This document shows positions 1-9,553 of a stretch of 64,000 nt of DNA, piece by piece (within the stretch, counting starts at the first letter, position 1; each line of letters begins with the position of its first letter). This DNA is from Paenibacillus nanensis (GTDB taxonomy: Bacteria > Bacillota > Bacilli > Paenibacillales > Paenibacillaceae), in contig NZ_QXQA01000006.1 of the NCBI RefSeq assembly GCF_003583765.1, positions 124,001-188,000 of the forward strand. The letters are read 5' to 3'. The position numbers and the translations under genes were made by a program. The notes beneath the pieces were generated by a model. That model was not told the origin of the DNA. It searched no databases and saw only the letters and a list, made by a program, of their open reading frames with translations.

Positions 1-954
1 ATACGGGTAGCCGACCTTGCCTTTCAGCCTCATGTGCTGCTCGCCATCGCCATTCACCAGGTACAGCTGATCGCCTTCCTGTTCTCTGCCGACATCGATA
101 TATTTGCGGAGCTCGATATAACCTTCCGTGCCGAGAATGAGCATCCGCCCGTCGCCCCAAGTGCCGAGACCGCTTGGCGTCAGCCAGTCCACCCGCAGGT
201 AGCCGGTCGCGCCATTTTCGCCAACCAGCGTCATATCGCCGAAGTCCTCAAGCTCCGGATAATCCTTGTTCGCATAGTTGGCTACCTTGCTGCTCACGAC
301 CTTGGCATCCTTATTCCCCGTAAAATACAGGAACTGCTCAACCTGATGCGAGCCGATATCGCATAGGATGCCGCCGTATTTCTCTTTTTCGAAGAACCAA
401 GCCGGACGGGACGGCGCATTCAAGCGGTGCGGTCCAAGACCAAGCACCTGCACGACTCGGCCGATCGCCCCTTTCTGGATCAGCTCGCCCGCGTAAACCG
501 CGCTTTCGACATGGAGGCGCTCGCTGTAATACACCGCGTATTTTTTCCCCGTTTCCGCCGCCGCAGCCCGCGCTTCCTCCAGCTGCTCAAGCGTCGTGAA
601 CGGCGCCTTATCCGTGAAATAGTGCTTTCCGCTCCGCATCACCCGCACGCCAAGCGGCCCGCGCAATGAGGTAATGGCTGCCGCCGCGACAAGCTGCACC
701 TCGGGATCGTCCAATATTTGCTCCGCCGACTCTGCAGCCCTCACGCCCGGGTACCGCTGCACGAACGCCTCGACTCTTGCCGGATCGCTGTCATAGACCC
801 ACTTCAGCTCGGCGCCCGCTTCGATTAACCCGTTGCACATGCCATAGATATGGCCGTGATCCAAATTCATTGCGGCAATAACAAACTCCCCTGCCTCCAC
901 GACACGTCTTGTCCGTCCTTCCGGCGCATAATTCATACCGTCGGCTTTGCTCAT
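1..954 (-). CDS. Gfo/Idh/MocA family oxidoreductase (3' end outside window)
   Basis: The reading frame starts at ATG 954 and runs off the left edge, so the C-terminus is missing. A GAAGGAG ribosome binding site lies upstream of the start. The visible protein reads like the NAD(P)-binding half of a Gfo/Idh/MocA dehydrogenase: an early hydrophobic beta strand (GEFVIAAMNLDHGHIYGM), later the family motif YFTDKAPFTTLEQLEEA (usually EKP in this family, here DKA), then YYSERLHVESAVYAGELI. These enzymes oxidise or reduce sugars, inositols and related cyclic polyols; the substrate cannot be read from sequence. It follows a second family member after 4 nt, so the two are probably co-transcribed and act on the same pathway. 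The DKA variant alters the lysine-proline pair often used in catalysis; the lysine is kept. Confidence 0.85.
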   Translation of the reverse strand, partial: MSKADGMNYAPEGRTRRVVEAGEFVIAAMNLDHGHIYGMCNGLIEAGAELKWVYDSDPARVEAFVQRYPGVRAAESAEQILDDPEVQLVAAAAITSLRGPLGVRVMRSGKHYFTDKAPFTTLEQLEEARAAAAETGKKYAVYYSERLHVESAVYAGELIQKGAIGRVVQVLGLGPHRLNAPSRPAWFFEKEKYGGILCDIGSHQVEQFLYFTGNKDAKVVSSKVANYANKDYPELEDFGDMTLVGENGATGYLRVDWLTPSGLGTWGDGRMLILGTEGYIELRKYIDVGREQEGDQLYLVNGDGEQHMRLKGKVGYPY

Positions 955-958
955 CGCT

Positions 959-2086
959 TTATTGCTCCTTCCGGTAGGTGGATTGTTTAATCCGTTCTTG
1001 AAGATGCTCGTAATACAGCTCCTCGTCAATCGGCAGCTCGACCCAGTTATCCGTCCAGGTCGACAGCAGCATCGCATTCGACAGCATCAGTCCTTTGATG
1101 CCTTCCTCACCCGGCGCTATCAGCTGCTCGCCATGGAGGATCGCGTTAACCCAGTTTTGGGTAATCCCTTTATGGTCGGGATTGACGCCTTGAATCGGGA
1201 TTTCGCATTTCCAGCATTCCGGCTGGCCGAAGCCGCCTTTGTACGTCGCGTTAAATTCCGGCTCGGATACGCGCAGCCGCCAGAAGGTAAGCTTATTGTC
1301 TTCGATGACGACCTTGCCGCGGTCTCCGCTGATCTCCAGCCGGTTCGTGCCCGGCGCTTCGCCTGTCGTTGTGACGAAAACGCCGGTTGCGCCGTTCTCG
1401 TATTCGACAAAAGCGGTTACATCATCCTCCACCTCAATATTCCGGTGCTTGCCGAAATAACAAAACGCTCTGACCCGCTTCGGCATCATATTGATCGTCC
1501 ATTGCCACAGATCCAATTGATGCGGGTCCTGATTCAGCAGCACGCCGCCGCCTTCTCCCGCCCAAGTTGCGCGCCATGTGCCGGAGTCATAATAGCTTTG
1601 GGAACGGTACCAATTGGTAATAATCCAATTCGTTCTTCTAATCTCGCCAAGCTCTCCGCTGTCTACCAAGTCTTTCAGCTTCTGATAAAGCGGATTCGTG
1701 CGCTGGTTATACATCATGCTGAATACGGCATCGGTCCGGGCGGCCGCGTCGTTCATCTCGCGCACCTGCTTCGTATAGACGCCGGCAGGCTTCTCGCACA
1801 GCACATGCAAATTTCGTTCAAAGCAAGCAATGGCAAGCTCCGGATGGGAATAATGCGGAGTTGCGATAAGGACGCCGTCCACAAGTCCGGAATCCATCAG
1901 CTCATACGGATCGGAGAAAAGCGCAACATCCTCTCCCGCATGCTCCTTCGCCCACTCCAGACCGCTTGGCGCGCTATCGCTGACAGCCGTCAGCTTCACG
2001 CCGTTTACCTCGCCTCTTTTTATGTAACCGATATGCCCTTTTCCCATATTGCCAAGACCGATTATACCTAGTCTTACGACGCTCAT
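959..2086 (-). CDS. Gfo/Idh/MocA family sugar oxidoreductase
   Basis: This is a full-length (375 aa) NAD(P)-dependent dehydrogenase. The Rossmann motif GIIGLGNMGKGH lies at the N-terminus, the catalytic-type motif HVLCEKPAGVYTKQV near residue 95, and the C-terminal alpha/beta domain carries GEGGGVLLNQDPHQLDLWQW with the conserved family HQLD. The start at 2086 (MSVVRLGI) is preferred over 2104 because AGGGAG sits 8 nt upstream. It is the first gene of a two-gene operon with the partial homologue downstream. An AraC-family activator is transcribed divergently from the 166-nt gap and is the obvious candidate regulator. Substrate unknown; inositol- or amino-sugar-type substrates are typical of the family. 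Confidence 0.92.
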   Translation of the reverse strand: MSVVRLGIIGLGNMGKGHIGYIKRGEVNGVKLTAVSDSAPSGLEWAKEHAGEDVALFSDPYELMDSGLVDGVLIATPHYSHPELAIACFERNLHVLCEKPAGVYTKQVREMNDAAARTDAVFSMMYNQRTNPLYQKLKDLVDSGELGEIRRTNWIITNWYRSQSYYDSGTWRATWAGEGGGVLLNQDPHQLDLWQWTINMMPKRVRAFCYFGKHRNIEVEDDVTAFVEYENGATGVFVTTTGEAPGTNRLEISGDRGKVVIEDNKLTFWRLRVSEPEFNATYKGGFGQPECWKCEIPIQGVNPDHKGITQNWVNAILHGEQLIAPGEEGIKGLMLSNAMLLSTWTDNWVELPIDEELYYEHLQERIKQSTYRKEQ

Positions 2087-2218
2087 CTTCCATCTCCCTC
2101 TCACCTGTTTTTCATGCGGTCAATCCATTGAAAAACCTAGCTGTATCGTATCACGACGCACCCCCGCAGGCTTCTTCCGCATTAATCGAAATCATCTTTT
2201 ATTTGACTGTGGTTGGTG

Positions 2219-2224
2219 TATAAT
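2219..2224 (+). promoter_or_regulatory. Candidate -10 element for the AraC gene
   Basis: A perfect TATAAT stands 28 nt before the chosen start codon (2253). No convincing -35 hexamer is placed 16-18 nt upstream, so the promoter may be activator dependent. If used, transcription would begin near 2231, which rules out the in-frame ATG at 2223 and supports the start at 2253. Confidence 0.4.
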
Positions 2225-2252
2225 GAGGGTACTTGCGAGGAGGGAGCCTGGA

Positions 2253-3101
2253 ATGAACAACGCGAACATCCAAATCAAAGTCCCCTTTACGATGGGAACC
2301 TCAACGAATTATACCGGCCATATTCCTTACCATACGCATACGCACTATGAGATTTATTACTTCCACGGCGGCAAAGCCAACTATCTGATCAATGACCGCA
2401 TTTATGTGCTGGAGCCCGGGGATTTGATTCTCATGCATGGCATGACGCTTCATAAAGCGCATGTCGATCCCGAAACCGCATACCATCGAACGACGCTGCA
2501 TTTTGACCCCTATTATTTTCATCAATACATACAGCCCGCCTACGCTGAGGATTTGCTTGCGCCGTTCCGCAAGCTTCAGAACGTCCGCCTGCAGCTGCGA
2601 GGAGAAGATAAGCAAGAGTTCGAGCGGTCGCTGACGAGAATGGAAGCGCTCTACAAGCAGCAATCTCCACATTCGATGCAACGTTTTCAAGCTTTATTTC
2701 TCGATCTGATGCTGCAAATCCGCGAGCTATGCGCACAGCCCATGCGTACGATGCCTTCTTATCCGTCTTCCAAGGAACGCCATGTGCAATCCGTCATTAG
2801 CGACCTGGAGGCGCATTTCAATGAAGAAATTACGCTGGAGCATCTGCAGGCCCGGCTTCACTTAAGCAAATATTATTTGGCCAAAACCTTTAAAGAAGTG
2901 ACCGGGATGACCATATTCCAATTTCTGATGCACCGCCGAATTTATGAGGCGAAGCTGAAGCTTATCCAGAGCTCGGAAAGTATTACCGATATCGGTTACG
3001 AAGTGGGGTTCAAGCATCCTTCCCACTTCAGCCGAACCTTTAAAGAGCATACGGAGCTGACGCCGGAGCAATACCGGAAACGGCATCAGCTGGCGCTCTA
3101 A
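2253..3101 (+). CDS. AraC-family transcriptional regulator with N-terminal cupin
   Basis: This 282-aa protein has a cupin-type sensor domain at about residues 10-110 (HTHTHYEIYYFHGGKANY, then LEPGDLILMHGMTLHKAH) and a C-terminal AraC/XylS double helix-turn-helix at about 180-280. The second HTH ends in the family signature region ITDIGYEVGFKHPSHFSRTF. The start is placed at 2253, preceded by GGAGGGAG at good spacing. It is divergent from the Gfo/Idh/MocA pair, the common layout for AraC regulators of sugar catabolism, and most likely controls that pair. Convergent with the histidine kinase at 3110; only 8 nt separate the two stop codons. Confidence 0.93.
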   Translation: MNNANIQIKVPFTMGTSTNYTGHIPYHTHTHYEIYYFHGGKANYLINDRIYVLEPGDLILMHGMTLHKAHVDPETAYHRTTLHFDPYYFHQYIQPAYAEDLLAPFRKLQNVRLQLRGEDKQEFERSLTRMEALYKQQSPHSMQRFQALFLDLMLQIRELCAQPMRTMPSYPSSKERHVQSVISDLEAHFNEEITLEHLQARLHLSKYYLAKTFKEVTGMTIFQFLMHRRIYEAKLKLIQSSESITDIGYEVGFKHPSHFSRTFKEHTELTPEQYRKRHQLAL

Positions 3102-3109
3102 TCCTGCTT

Positions 3110-4930
3110 CTAGTGCTTTATAGGGAGCGTAATCTCGACCGTCGTTCCTTTGCCTTGCCTGTTGTAGATTTGAAGCTTGCCGAGATGGGCTTCGATGATT
3201 CGGGTGCTGACCATGAGACCAAGGCCAGTGCCCTTTTCTTTTGTCGTGACGAAAGGCTCGCCTAGCCTGCGAATCACTTCATTTGGAATACCGGGACCCT
3301 CGTCATGAATGCGAACATGCAGGAGCCGTTCCTTGCCGGTCTCCGCCATGTTCGCTTGAATGTGCACCTTGCCGCCGTCCGGCATCGCTTCAATCGCGTT
3401 TTTGACCACGTTTAAGAACACCTGCTTCAATTGGTTCCCGTTGCAATACAGCATTGGAAGGTTAGCCTCCAGCTCGCAGCAGATTTCCACGTTAAGCAGG
3501 ATAGCCTGCGTCTCCAGTATCGACAACACGCTTTGAATAATTTCAGCAAAGCTTCCTTGCTCGAAGGACGTCAAATGAGGCCTCGCCAGCGTCATAAACT
3601 CGTTCACAATGAGATTGATCCGATCCAGCTCAGCAGCCATAATTTCGAAATAGGAGCTTTCGTCTTTATATTTCGAACGGAGAAGCTGCGTGAAGCCCTT
3701 CAGCGCCGTGAGCGGATTCCGAATTTCATGAGCTACGCCGGCCGCCAGCTGTCCGATAACCGAAAGCTTCTCCGAGCGCAGCATCTGCTCCTCCGATCGT
3801 TTCCGGTCTGTCAGATCTCTCACCACGCTAAGCACAACGCTTCTCCCCATATAATTATCGATCCGGATATAAGACACTTCGGCTTCCAAAATACGATCGT
3901 CCAGCAATATTCGGATTTCACGAAAAGCGGTTGGCTCGTCCAGGGTCATCGCTCTTTCAATATCTTCTTGTACAAGCTTTCGGTCGTTCTCATGGATAAA
4001 CTGCAAAAATGGCTGTCCGATCATGAGGGAATCATCCGGCTGCCCGGCTAGCTCAATCGCGTGTTTATTCGCATAAAGCACTTCATCCTCATCCGTAATA
4101 AAGATAGGTTCGGGAATGCACATCAGCATTTGTTGGTACAGTTTAGCGCTGTTTTGGAGCATCTGCTCCTGTTCCTGCTTGAGCGTGACGTCCTGTATCG
4201 TTCCGAGAATCGCCTCTTCGCCATTAAACGAAATGGAGGAGCAATTGCCCTCCAAATAGATCGAACGGCCGTCCTTCCGCTTCCCCTTCACTTTGAATGG
4301 ATATTGCGTTTTTCCGGCCATGTGCTTGGTACATTGGTCTTCATGGAGCAAAACCAGCTTGCTTGTGTCCACAACCGCATCGACTGGAAGCCCTTGCAGC
4401 TCCTCTAACGAATAACCGAGCATATCAAGCAGATAGGGATTGGCGTAAACGATTTCATTTTGCTGCGCTACAAATACGCCGGCCACTACGCTTTCGACAA
4501 GCGTTTTGTACAAGTCGTTCCACTCGTTTAACGTCTCCTCCATTTGAAGCATAGGCGACAGATCGCGAACAATGAGCTGAACCGCGCTTTTTCCGTCATA
4601 GGTAATCGGGATCGCTCTTACTTCGGTCGAGACAATGCTTCCGTCTAAACGAATCAGCTTTCGGAGAAGGGGGGATGACGGCACTCCTCTTTCGATAAAT
4701 CCTTCCACTCGTTCTTTTAACTGATAATGATACTCCTGATGAATTAAATCGAATAAGTGCCTCCCCTCTAGCTGCTGACTGCTTGTCGCCCCGACCAGTT
4801 TAAGCGCCGCTTCGTTTACGAACAATATCTGAAAATTCGAATGGACGATGACGCCGTCCGGCAAACAATGAACGAGGGTTTCGTATCTTACTCTGCTCTC
4901 CTGCAGCAGTTGTTCGGTTGTGGCATCCAT
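3110..4930 (-). CDS. Soluble PAS-domain sensor histidine kinase (sporulation kinase-like)
   Basis: The 606-aa protein has no membrane segment. It shows three consecutive PAS regions at about residues 12-125, 135-250 and 260-378. These are followed by a HisKA dimerisation domain with the phosphoacceptor H401 in GVAHEIRNPLTALKGFTQLL and an HATPase domain with DEGPGIP and GTGLGL boxes. The NPLTALKGF form of the H-box is typical of Bacillus KinA/KinE-type kinases that feed the Spo0 phosphorelay. No response regulator gene is adjacent, as expected for orphan phosphorelay kinases. GGGGG lies 7 nt before the start. The sporulation role is an inference from architecture; the signal is unknown. Confidence 0.9.
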   Translation of the reverse strand: MDATTEQLLQESRVRYETLVHCLPDGVIVHSNFQILFVNEAALKLVGATSSQQLEGRHLFDLIHQEYHYQLKERVEGFIERGVPSSPLLRKLIRLDGSIVSTEVRAIPITYDGKSAVQLIVRDLSPMLQMEETLNEWNDLYKTLVESVVAGVFVAQQNEIVYANPYLLDMLGYSLEELQGLPVDAVVDTSKLVLLHEDQCTKHMAGKTQYPFKVKGKRKDGRSIYLEGNCSSISFNGEEAILGTIQDVTLKQEQEQMLQNSAKLYQQMLMCIPEPIFITDEDEVLYANKHAIELAGQPDDSLMIGQPFLQFIHENDRKLVQEDIERAMTLDEPTAFREIRILLDDRILEAEVSYIRIDNYMGRSVVLSVVRDLTDRKRSEEQMLRSEKLSVIGQLAAGVAHEIRNPLTALKGFTQLLRSKYKDESSYFEIMAAELDRINLIVNEFMTLARPHLTSFEQGSFAEIIQSVLSILETQAILLNVEICCELEANLPMLYCNGNQLKQVFLNVVKNAIEAMPDGGKVHIQANMAETGKERLLHVRIHDEGPGIPNEVIRRLGEPFVTTKEKGTGLGLMVSTRIIEAHLGKLQIYNRQGKGTTVEITLPIKH

Positions 4931-5030
4931 TGTTTTTCCCCCTATGATCAGTCGCGCAAATTATAGTTCATTTTTACTATTTTCCACCCATTCCATTTTT
5001 CCTCCTGCCGGCTTCTAAAAATGACAAAAA

Positions 5031-5062
5031 AACCGCCGCTTACCTGTCGGTAAGCAGCGGTT
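5031..5062 (-). terminator. Intrinsic terminator of the odhAB operon
   Basis: An inverted repeat (AACCGCNGCTTACC arms, TGTC loop) is followed on the minus strand by a run of seven T. It lies 15 nt after the odhB stop codon. Confidence 0.9.
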
Positions 5063-5076
5063 CGTATACGAAACGA

Positions 5077-6351
5077 TTAGCCTTGAAGCAGCAGCTGTTC
5101 TGGATCCTCGAGCATTTCTTTAACCGCAACGAGGAAGCGGACTGCCTCCGCGCCGTCTACGATGCGATGGTCGTAGGAAAGCGCGATATACATCATCGGA
5201 CGGTTCTCCATACGCGTTTCGTCGATGGCAACCGGACGCAGTTGAATCTTATGCATACCCAGGATGCCGACTTGAGGCGTGTTAAGAATTGGCGTCGACA
5301 GCAGGGAGCCGAATACACCGCCGTTTGTAATCGTAAAGCTGCCGCCTTGCAATTCGCTGAGAGACAGCGTGTTCGCGCGGGCTTTCTTCGCAAGCTCTAC
5401 AATGTTTCTTTCGATTTCGGCGAAACCAAGACGGTCGGCGTCGCGAACGACAGGAACGACCAGGCCTTCTTTCGCGGATACCGCGATACCGATATCGTAA
5501 AATTTCTTCACGACGATGTCTTCGCCGTCAATCTCCGCGTTAAGCAGCGGGAACTGCTTCAGAGCGCCGACAACCGCCTTCGTGAAGAAGGACATAAAAC
5601 CTAGGTTTACCTCATTCTTGTCGAAGAACGATTGCTTGCGGCGTTTGCGGAGATCAAGGATCGCCGTCATATCGACTTCGTTAAACGTCGTCAGCATCGC
5701 CGCAGTGCGCTGCGCTTCTACCAGACGGTTCGCGATCGTTGCCCGGCGGCGCGACATACGCTTGCGCTCAACCGGCTTGCCGCCAGTGCTAGCGCTAGCT
5801 GCCGCCGCTGGAGCCGCTGGAGCCGCTGCTGCTGGAGCAGGCGCCGCTGCTGGAGCAGGAGCTTGTACGCCATGCGAGCGGACATCATCCGGATAGATGC
5901 GTCCGATACCGTCTTTGCCTTGCACCTGCGTCAGGTCGATGCCTTGCTCACGGGCAAGCTTGCGGGCAGCCGGAGAAGCGTTAACCGATGCCGCAGAGGA
6001 TGCCGCTACAGCTGCAGGCGCTGCTGCTGCTGGAGCAGCGGCTGGCGCAGGCGCCGCAGGCTCAGCCGCTTTTGGCGCTTCCGGCGCCGGCGCAGGAGCT
6101 GCGGCCGGTGCAACGGAGGATGCGCCGATCGTACCGATTGCTTCGCCCACCAGTACAACCTCGCCGTCTTTTTTGGCGATGCTTGTCACGACGCCGCTGC
6201 TGTCCGCGCTAATTTCAATATTAACCTTATCCGTCTCAAGCTCCAGAAGCACGTCCCCTTGATTAACGGAGTCGCCTTCCTTCACATGCCATTTTGAAAT
6301 CGTTCCTTCGGAGATCGATTCTCCCAATTCCGGTACAATAATATCTGCCAT
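5077..6351 (-). CDS. odhB: 2-oxoglutarate dehydrogenase E2, dihydrolipoamide succinyltransferase
   Basis: This is the core subunit of the 2-oxoglutarate dehydrogenase complex of the TCA cycle; it transfers succinyl groups from lipoamide to CoA. At 424 aa it has the usual order. A lipoyl domain spans about 1-77 with the lipoylated lysine K42 in LETDKVNIE. An Ala/Pro linker spans about 80-118, then an E1/E3-binding domain at about 123-160 ([15 protein letters not shown]), a second Ala/Pro linker, and the acyltransferase domain ending with the catalytic motif SYDHRIVDG. It lies 6 nt after odhA, the standard odhAB operon; the E3 gene is not here. The two linkers are strongly biased to alanine and proline codons. 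Confidence 0.97.
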   Translation of the reverse strand: MADIIVPELGESISEGTISKWHVKEGDSVNQGDVLLELETDKVNIEISADSSGVVTSIAKKDGEVVLVGEAIGTIGASSVAPAAAPAPAPEAPKAAEPAAPAPAAAPAAAAPAAVAASSAASVNASPAARKLAREQGIDLTQVQGKDGIGRIYPDDVRSHGVQAPAPAAAPAPAAAAPAAPAAAASASTGGKPVERKRMSRRRATIANRLVEAQRTAAMLTTFNEVDMTAILDLRKRRKQSFFDKNEVNLGFMSFFTKAVVGALKQFPLLNAEIDGEDIVVKKFYDIGIAVSAKEGLVVPVVRDADRLGFAEIERNIVELAKKARANTLSLSELQGGSFTITNGGVFGSLLSTPILNTPQVGILGMHKIQLRPVAIDETRMENRPMMYIALSYDHRIVDGAEAVRFLVAVKEMLEDPEQLLLQG

Positions 6352-6357
6352 TTGTTG

Positions 6358-9270
6358 TTACCCCCTTACCAAACTCGATTCGAATGGCTGGCCATTCAAA
6401 GCGGATGAAATAATCGATTGCTGCTCTGCTGCGTGAATTTCCTGATGACCGGTTGCCGTGCTGGCGCGTTCCGGACGTCCGATGTAACGAACCTGAACCT
6501 TGCCCGGCGCAAGCTCCCGCAGGCGTGGCTCCATGTAGAACCAGGAGCCTTGGTTTTTCGGTTCTTCTTGCACCCATACGATTTCTTCGAGCTTAGGGAA
6601 TTGGCTGATGACGCGTTCGAGCTCGGCTTGCGGCAGCGGATACAGCTGCTCCACATGCGCTACGCGCAGCCATGCGTATTCCTCGTCGCTGCCGGACGCC
6701 ATCGCTTCAGCGATATCGACCATCACTTTACCCGATCCAAGAAGCAGACGCTTCACTTTATCTTTTGCCGCCTTCGGCTCTGTAAAGCTAAATTGCGGCA
6801 GCACCGGCTTGAACGAGCCTTCGCTGAATTCCACGCCGTGCGATGCGGCGCGCGGGTTACGCAGCAAGCTCTTTGGCGCCATTATGACGAGCGGTCTAAC
6901 GTTGTCGCCCTTCAGCATTGCCGCCTGCTTGCGAAGCAGGTGGAAGTATTGCGCCGATGTCGTCAGGTTCGCTACCGTCCAGTTGTTATCGGCGGACAAT
7001 TGCAGGAACCGCTCCAGACGCGCGCTGGAATGCTCTGGACCTTGACCTTCATAGCCGTGCGGCAGCAGCATAACAAGCCCGGACTTCTGGGACCATTTCG
7101 CGCGGCCTGCGGACAGGAACTGGTCGAAAATAACTTGAGCGACGTTCGCGAAATCGCCGAATTGCGCTTCCCAGATAACGAGAGTTTCAGGCGCAAATAC
7201 GTTGTAGCCGTATTCGAACGCCAGTACAGCCGTCTCGGACAGCGGGCTGTTGTGTACGGCGAACGAAGCCTTCGCTTGTGGAAGAATATGCAGAGGCGAG
7301 AACTTCGCGCCTGTTGCATTGTCGTTCAGCATAATATGACGGTGAGCAAATGTGCCGCGCTCGGAATCCTGCCCGCTCAGGCGAATCGGCGTTCCATCCG
7401 CTAGAATCGTTGCGAAAGCAAGCGCCTCCGCATGCGCCCAATCCATCTTCTCTCCATCGTTCAAGCCGTTCGCGCGGCGCTGCAGAATACGCTGCAGCTT
7501 CGTATATTCCGTAAAGCCTTCCGGCCGGTTCAGAAGCTCCAGGTTAATTTCCTTCAGCGTTTCCATCGGCACTGCGGTGCGAACATCTTCCGGAACGATT
7601 ACGCCGGTTTCGGCGGAAGCCTGAACATGCGTTTTGCCTTCGTTCGCCTTCATCGCGTCGTATGCGGCTTGAAGGGCGCTTGTCGTCTTCTCGCGAAGCT
7701 GCTCGACCTGCTCGTCTGTTACGTTCTTTTCCGCTTTCAGCTGGTTCGCGTACAGGGTTGCTACGGTAGGATGGCTGCGAACCTTGGAGTACACGAGCGG
7801 CTGCGTCGCATCCGGATCGTCCATTTCGTTATGGCCGTAGCGGCGGTAGCCGATCAGGTCGATAACGAAGCCTTTATTGAATTGCAGGCGGTATTCGCAT
7901 GCCAGCCGGATTGCGGCCAGACAAGCTTCCGGGTCGTCCGCGTTGACGTGAACGATTGGAAGATCAAAGCCCTTCGCCAGATCGCTCGCATAATACGTGG
8001 AACGGGAATCCTCGCTGTTCGTTGTGAAGCCCACCCGGTTATTCGCGATAATATGAATCGTACCGCCGTTGCGGTAGCCTTGAAGGTTGTTGAAGTTTAG
8101 CGTCTCGGCCACGATGCCTTCGCCGATAAACGCCGCGTCGCCGTGTACGCAGACGGTAACCGCGCTGTGCAAGTCCTGCGAAGGGAAGCCAGGTGTGCTG
8201 CGGTCTTCCTGCGCCGCGCGGGTAAAGCCTTCCACGACAGGGTTAACGAATTCCAAGTGGCTCGGGTTATTCGCCAGCGTGACTCTTGCGCGAACGGTCT
8301 CGCCCTCGGTAAACGCGCGGTCCGCCCCAAGGTGGTACTTCACGTCGCCGGACCAGCCAAAGTTAATGCCGATCGAGCCTTCGGAAGGAACAACCTCCTT
8401 ATTAGGGGAGTGATGGAATTCAGAGAAAATTTTCTCGTACGGCTTGCCAAGAACATGCGTCAGCACGTTCAGACGTCCGCGATGCGCCATACCGATAAGA
8501 ATATCGTGCGCGCCGTCATGCGCGACTGCGCGAATGATTTCGTCCAGAACCGGGACAAGCATGTCTACGCCTTCGATAGAGAAGCGCTTCTGACCAACAA
8601 ACGTTTTGTGAATGAAGCTTTCAAACAGCTCGACTTGCAGTAAGCGTTCCAGCAGCGCTTCCTTCTCTCTCTGGGACAGAGGAGCAGGGAAAGAGCCGGA
8701 CTCCGCTTGTTTATGCAGCCAAGTGCGCTCGTTTTCATCATGGATATGCGTAAATTCATAAGCGGCCGAACGGGTGTAAATCTCTCTGAGCCGCACGATT
8801 GCGTCCCATCCATTCGCGATTGTATCCGGCGCGTTATCCCAGATTAAGGATGCGGGAATGGAGGCCAAGTCTTCCTTCGTCAATCCGAACGTTTCCGGTT
8901 CCAGCAGCTTGGTGTCCGCCGGTTTGCTGATGCCTAGCGGATTAATATCCGCGCCTAAATGGCCGTACCTGCGGATATTCAGCATTAGCTGATGCGCGGC
9001 AACGACCTTTTTTAGCATATTGCTGTCGATCGGACCTTTCACCGCCGGCGCGGCTCCCTGTACGGAGCTTGCCGCGGAAGCTGCAGGAGAAGCTGTCGAA
9101 ACGGCAGCTGCACTAGGCGGTGCTCCCCACTGTGCAAACATTTCTCGAACCGATGCTTCAACCGCATTCGGATCGCTCAGGAACAGCTCATATTGCTCCT
9201 GAACATAGCCAAGATTGGGACCATAGTAGCTTTTCCAAGGCGAAGAATTGCGCTCATCATGGATGCTCAT
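6358..9270 (-). CDS. odhA: 2-oxoglutarate dehydrogenase E1 component
   Basis: This is the thiamine diphosphate-dependent decarboxylase subunit that commits 2-oxoglutarate to succinyl-CoA formation. It is about 970 aa, close to Bacillus OdhA. It shows the N-terminal peptide of the family (YYGPNLGYVQEQYELFL), an Ala/Ser linker near residues 55-75, IGMAHRGRLNVLTHVLGKPY, the ThDP/Mg region VHVNADDPEAC, YRRYGHNEMDDP, and a C-terminal RHIMLNDNATGAKFSPLH segment. The ATG at 9270 is preferred over GTG 9285 because GAGGGTGG precedes it at a usable distance. A 280-nt upstream gap holds no promoter I would call with confidence. Confidence 0.97.
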   Translation of the reverse strand: MSIHDERNSSPWKSYYGPNLGYVQEQYELFLSDPNAVEASVREMFAQWGAPPSAAAVSTASPAASAASSVQGAAPAVKGPIDSNMLKKVVAAHQLMLNIRRYGHLGADINPLGISKPADTKLLEPETFGLTKEDLASIPASLIWDNAPDTIANGWDAIVRLREIYTRSAAYEFTHIHDENERTWLHKQAESGSFPAPLSQREKEALLERLLQVELFESFIHKTFVGQKRFSIEGVDMLVPVLDEIIRAVAHDGAHDILIGMAHRGRLNVLTHVLGKPYEKIFSEFHHSPNKEVVPSEGSIGINFGWSGDVKYHLGADRAFTEGETVRARVTLANNPSHLEFVNPVVEGFTRAAQEDRSTPGFPSQDLHSAVTVCVHGDAAFIGEGIVAETLNFNNLQGYRNGGTIHIIANNRVGFTTNSEDSRSTYYASDLAKGFDLPIVHVNADDPEACLAAIRLACEYRLQFNKGFVIDLIGYRRYGHNEMDDPDATQPLVYSKVRSHPTVATLYANQLKAEKNVTDEQVEQLREKTTSALQAAYDAMKANEGKTHVQASAETGVIVPEDVRTAVPMETLKEINLELLNRPEGFTEYTKLQRILQRRANGLNDGEKMDWAHAEALAFATILADGTPIRLSGQDSERGTFAHRHIMLNDNATGAKFSPLHILPQAKASFAVHNSPLSETAVLAFEYGYNVFAPETLVIWEAQFGDFANVAQVIFDQFLSAGRAKWSQKSGLVMLLPHGYEGQGPEHSSARLERFLQLSADNNWTVANLTTSAQYFHLLRKQAAMLKGDNVRPLVIMAPKSLLRNPRAASHGVEFSEGSFKPVLPQFSFTEPKAAKDKVKRLLLGSGKVMVDIAEAMASGSDEEYAWLRVAHVEQLYPLPQAELERVISQFPKLEEIVWVQEEPKNQGSWFYMEPRLRELAPGKVQVRYIGRPERASTATGHQEIHAAEQQSIISSALNGQPFESSLVRG

Positions 9271-9553
9271 TGCAGATAATTCCACCCTCTCTATTCATAA
9301 CCATCCTATTATTTTCAATGGCGGAGCTTTCCATACATCCCCGCCGGCTTCTCTCTTTCTATGAAGAAAAAGAAGAAGCGTCGTCGCAGCTCAAAAAACA
9401 GCAGCGTAGCTCCTTCATATTTTAGTACAATAACCGCTTGCCAACCATAATCATCTTGGCATCGGTTTCATGCATTTCGAGCATTAATAGAGAATCTAGG
9501 CACGGGTATACGCGATTGGTCGAAAAAGCGTGACGAAATCGAGCGATTATCCG

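Noticed and set aside
947..2071. Long open frame antisense to the Gfo/Idh/MocA gene
   Set aside because: The opposite strand has intact family motifs and a ribosome binding site; the antisense frame has neither and is a shadow of GC-rich codon use.
2223..2253. Upstream ATG 2223 as the AraC start
   Set aside because: It overlaps the likely -10 box and has no ribosome binding site, whereas 2253 has GGAGGGAG.
5780..6110. GC-rich repeated Ala/Pro DNA in odhB as a mobile or repeat element
   Set aside because: It encodes the two flexible linkers that all E2 subunits carry.
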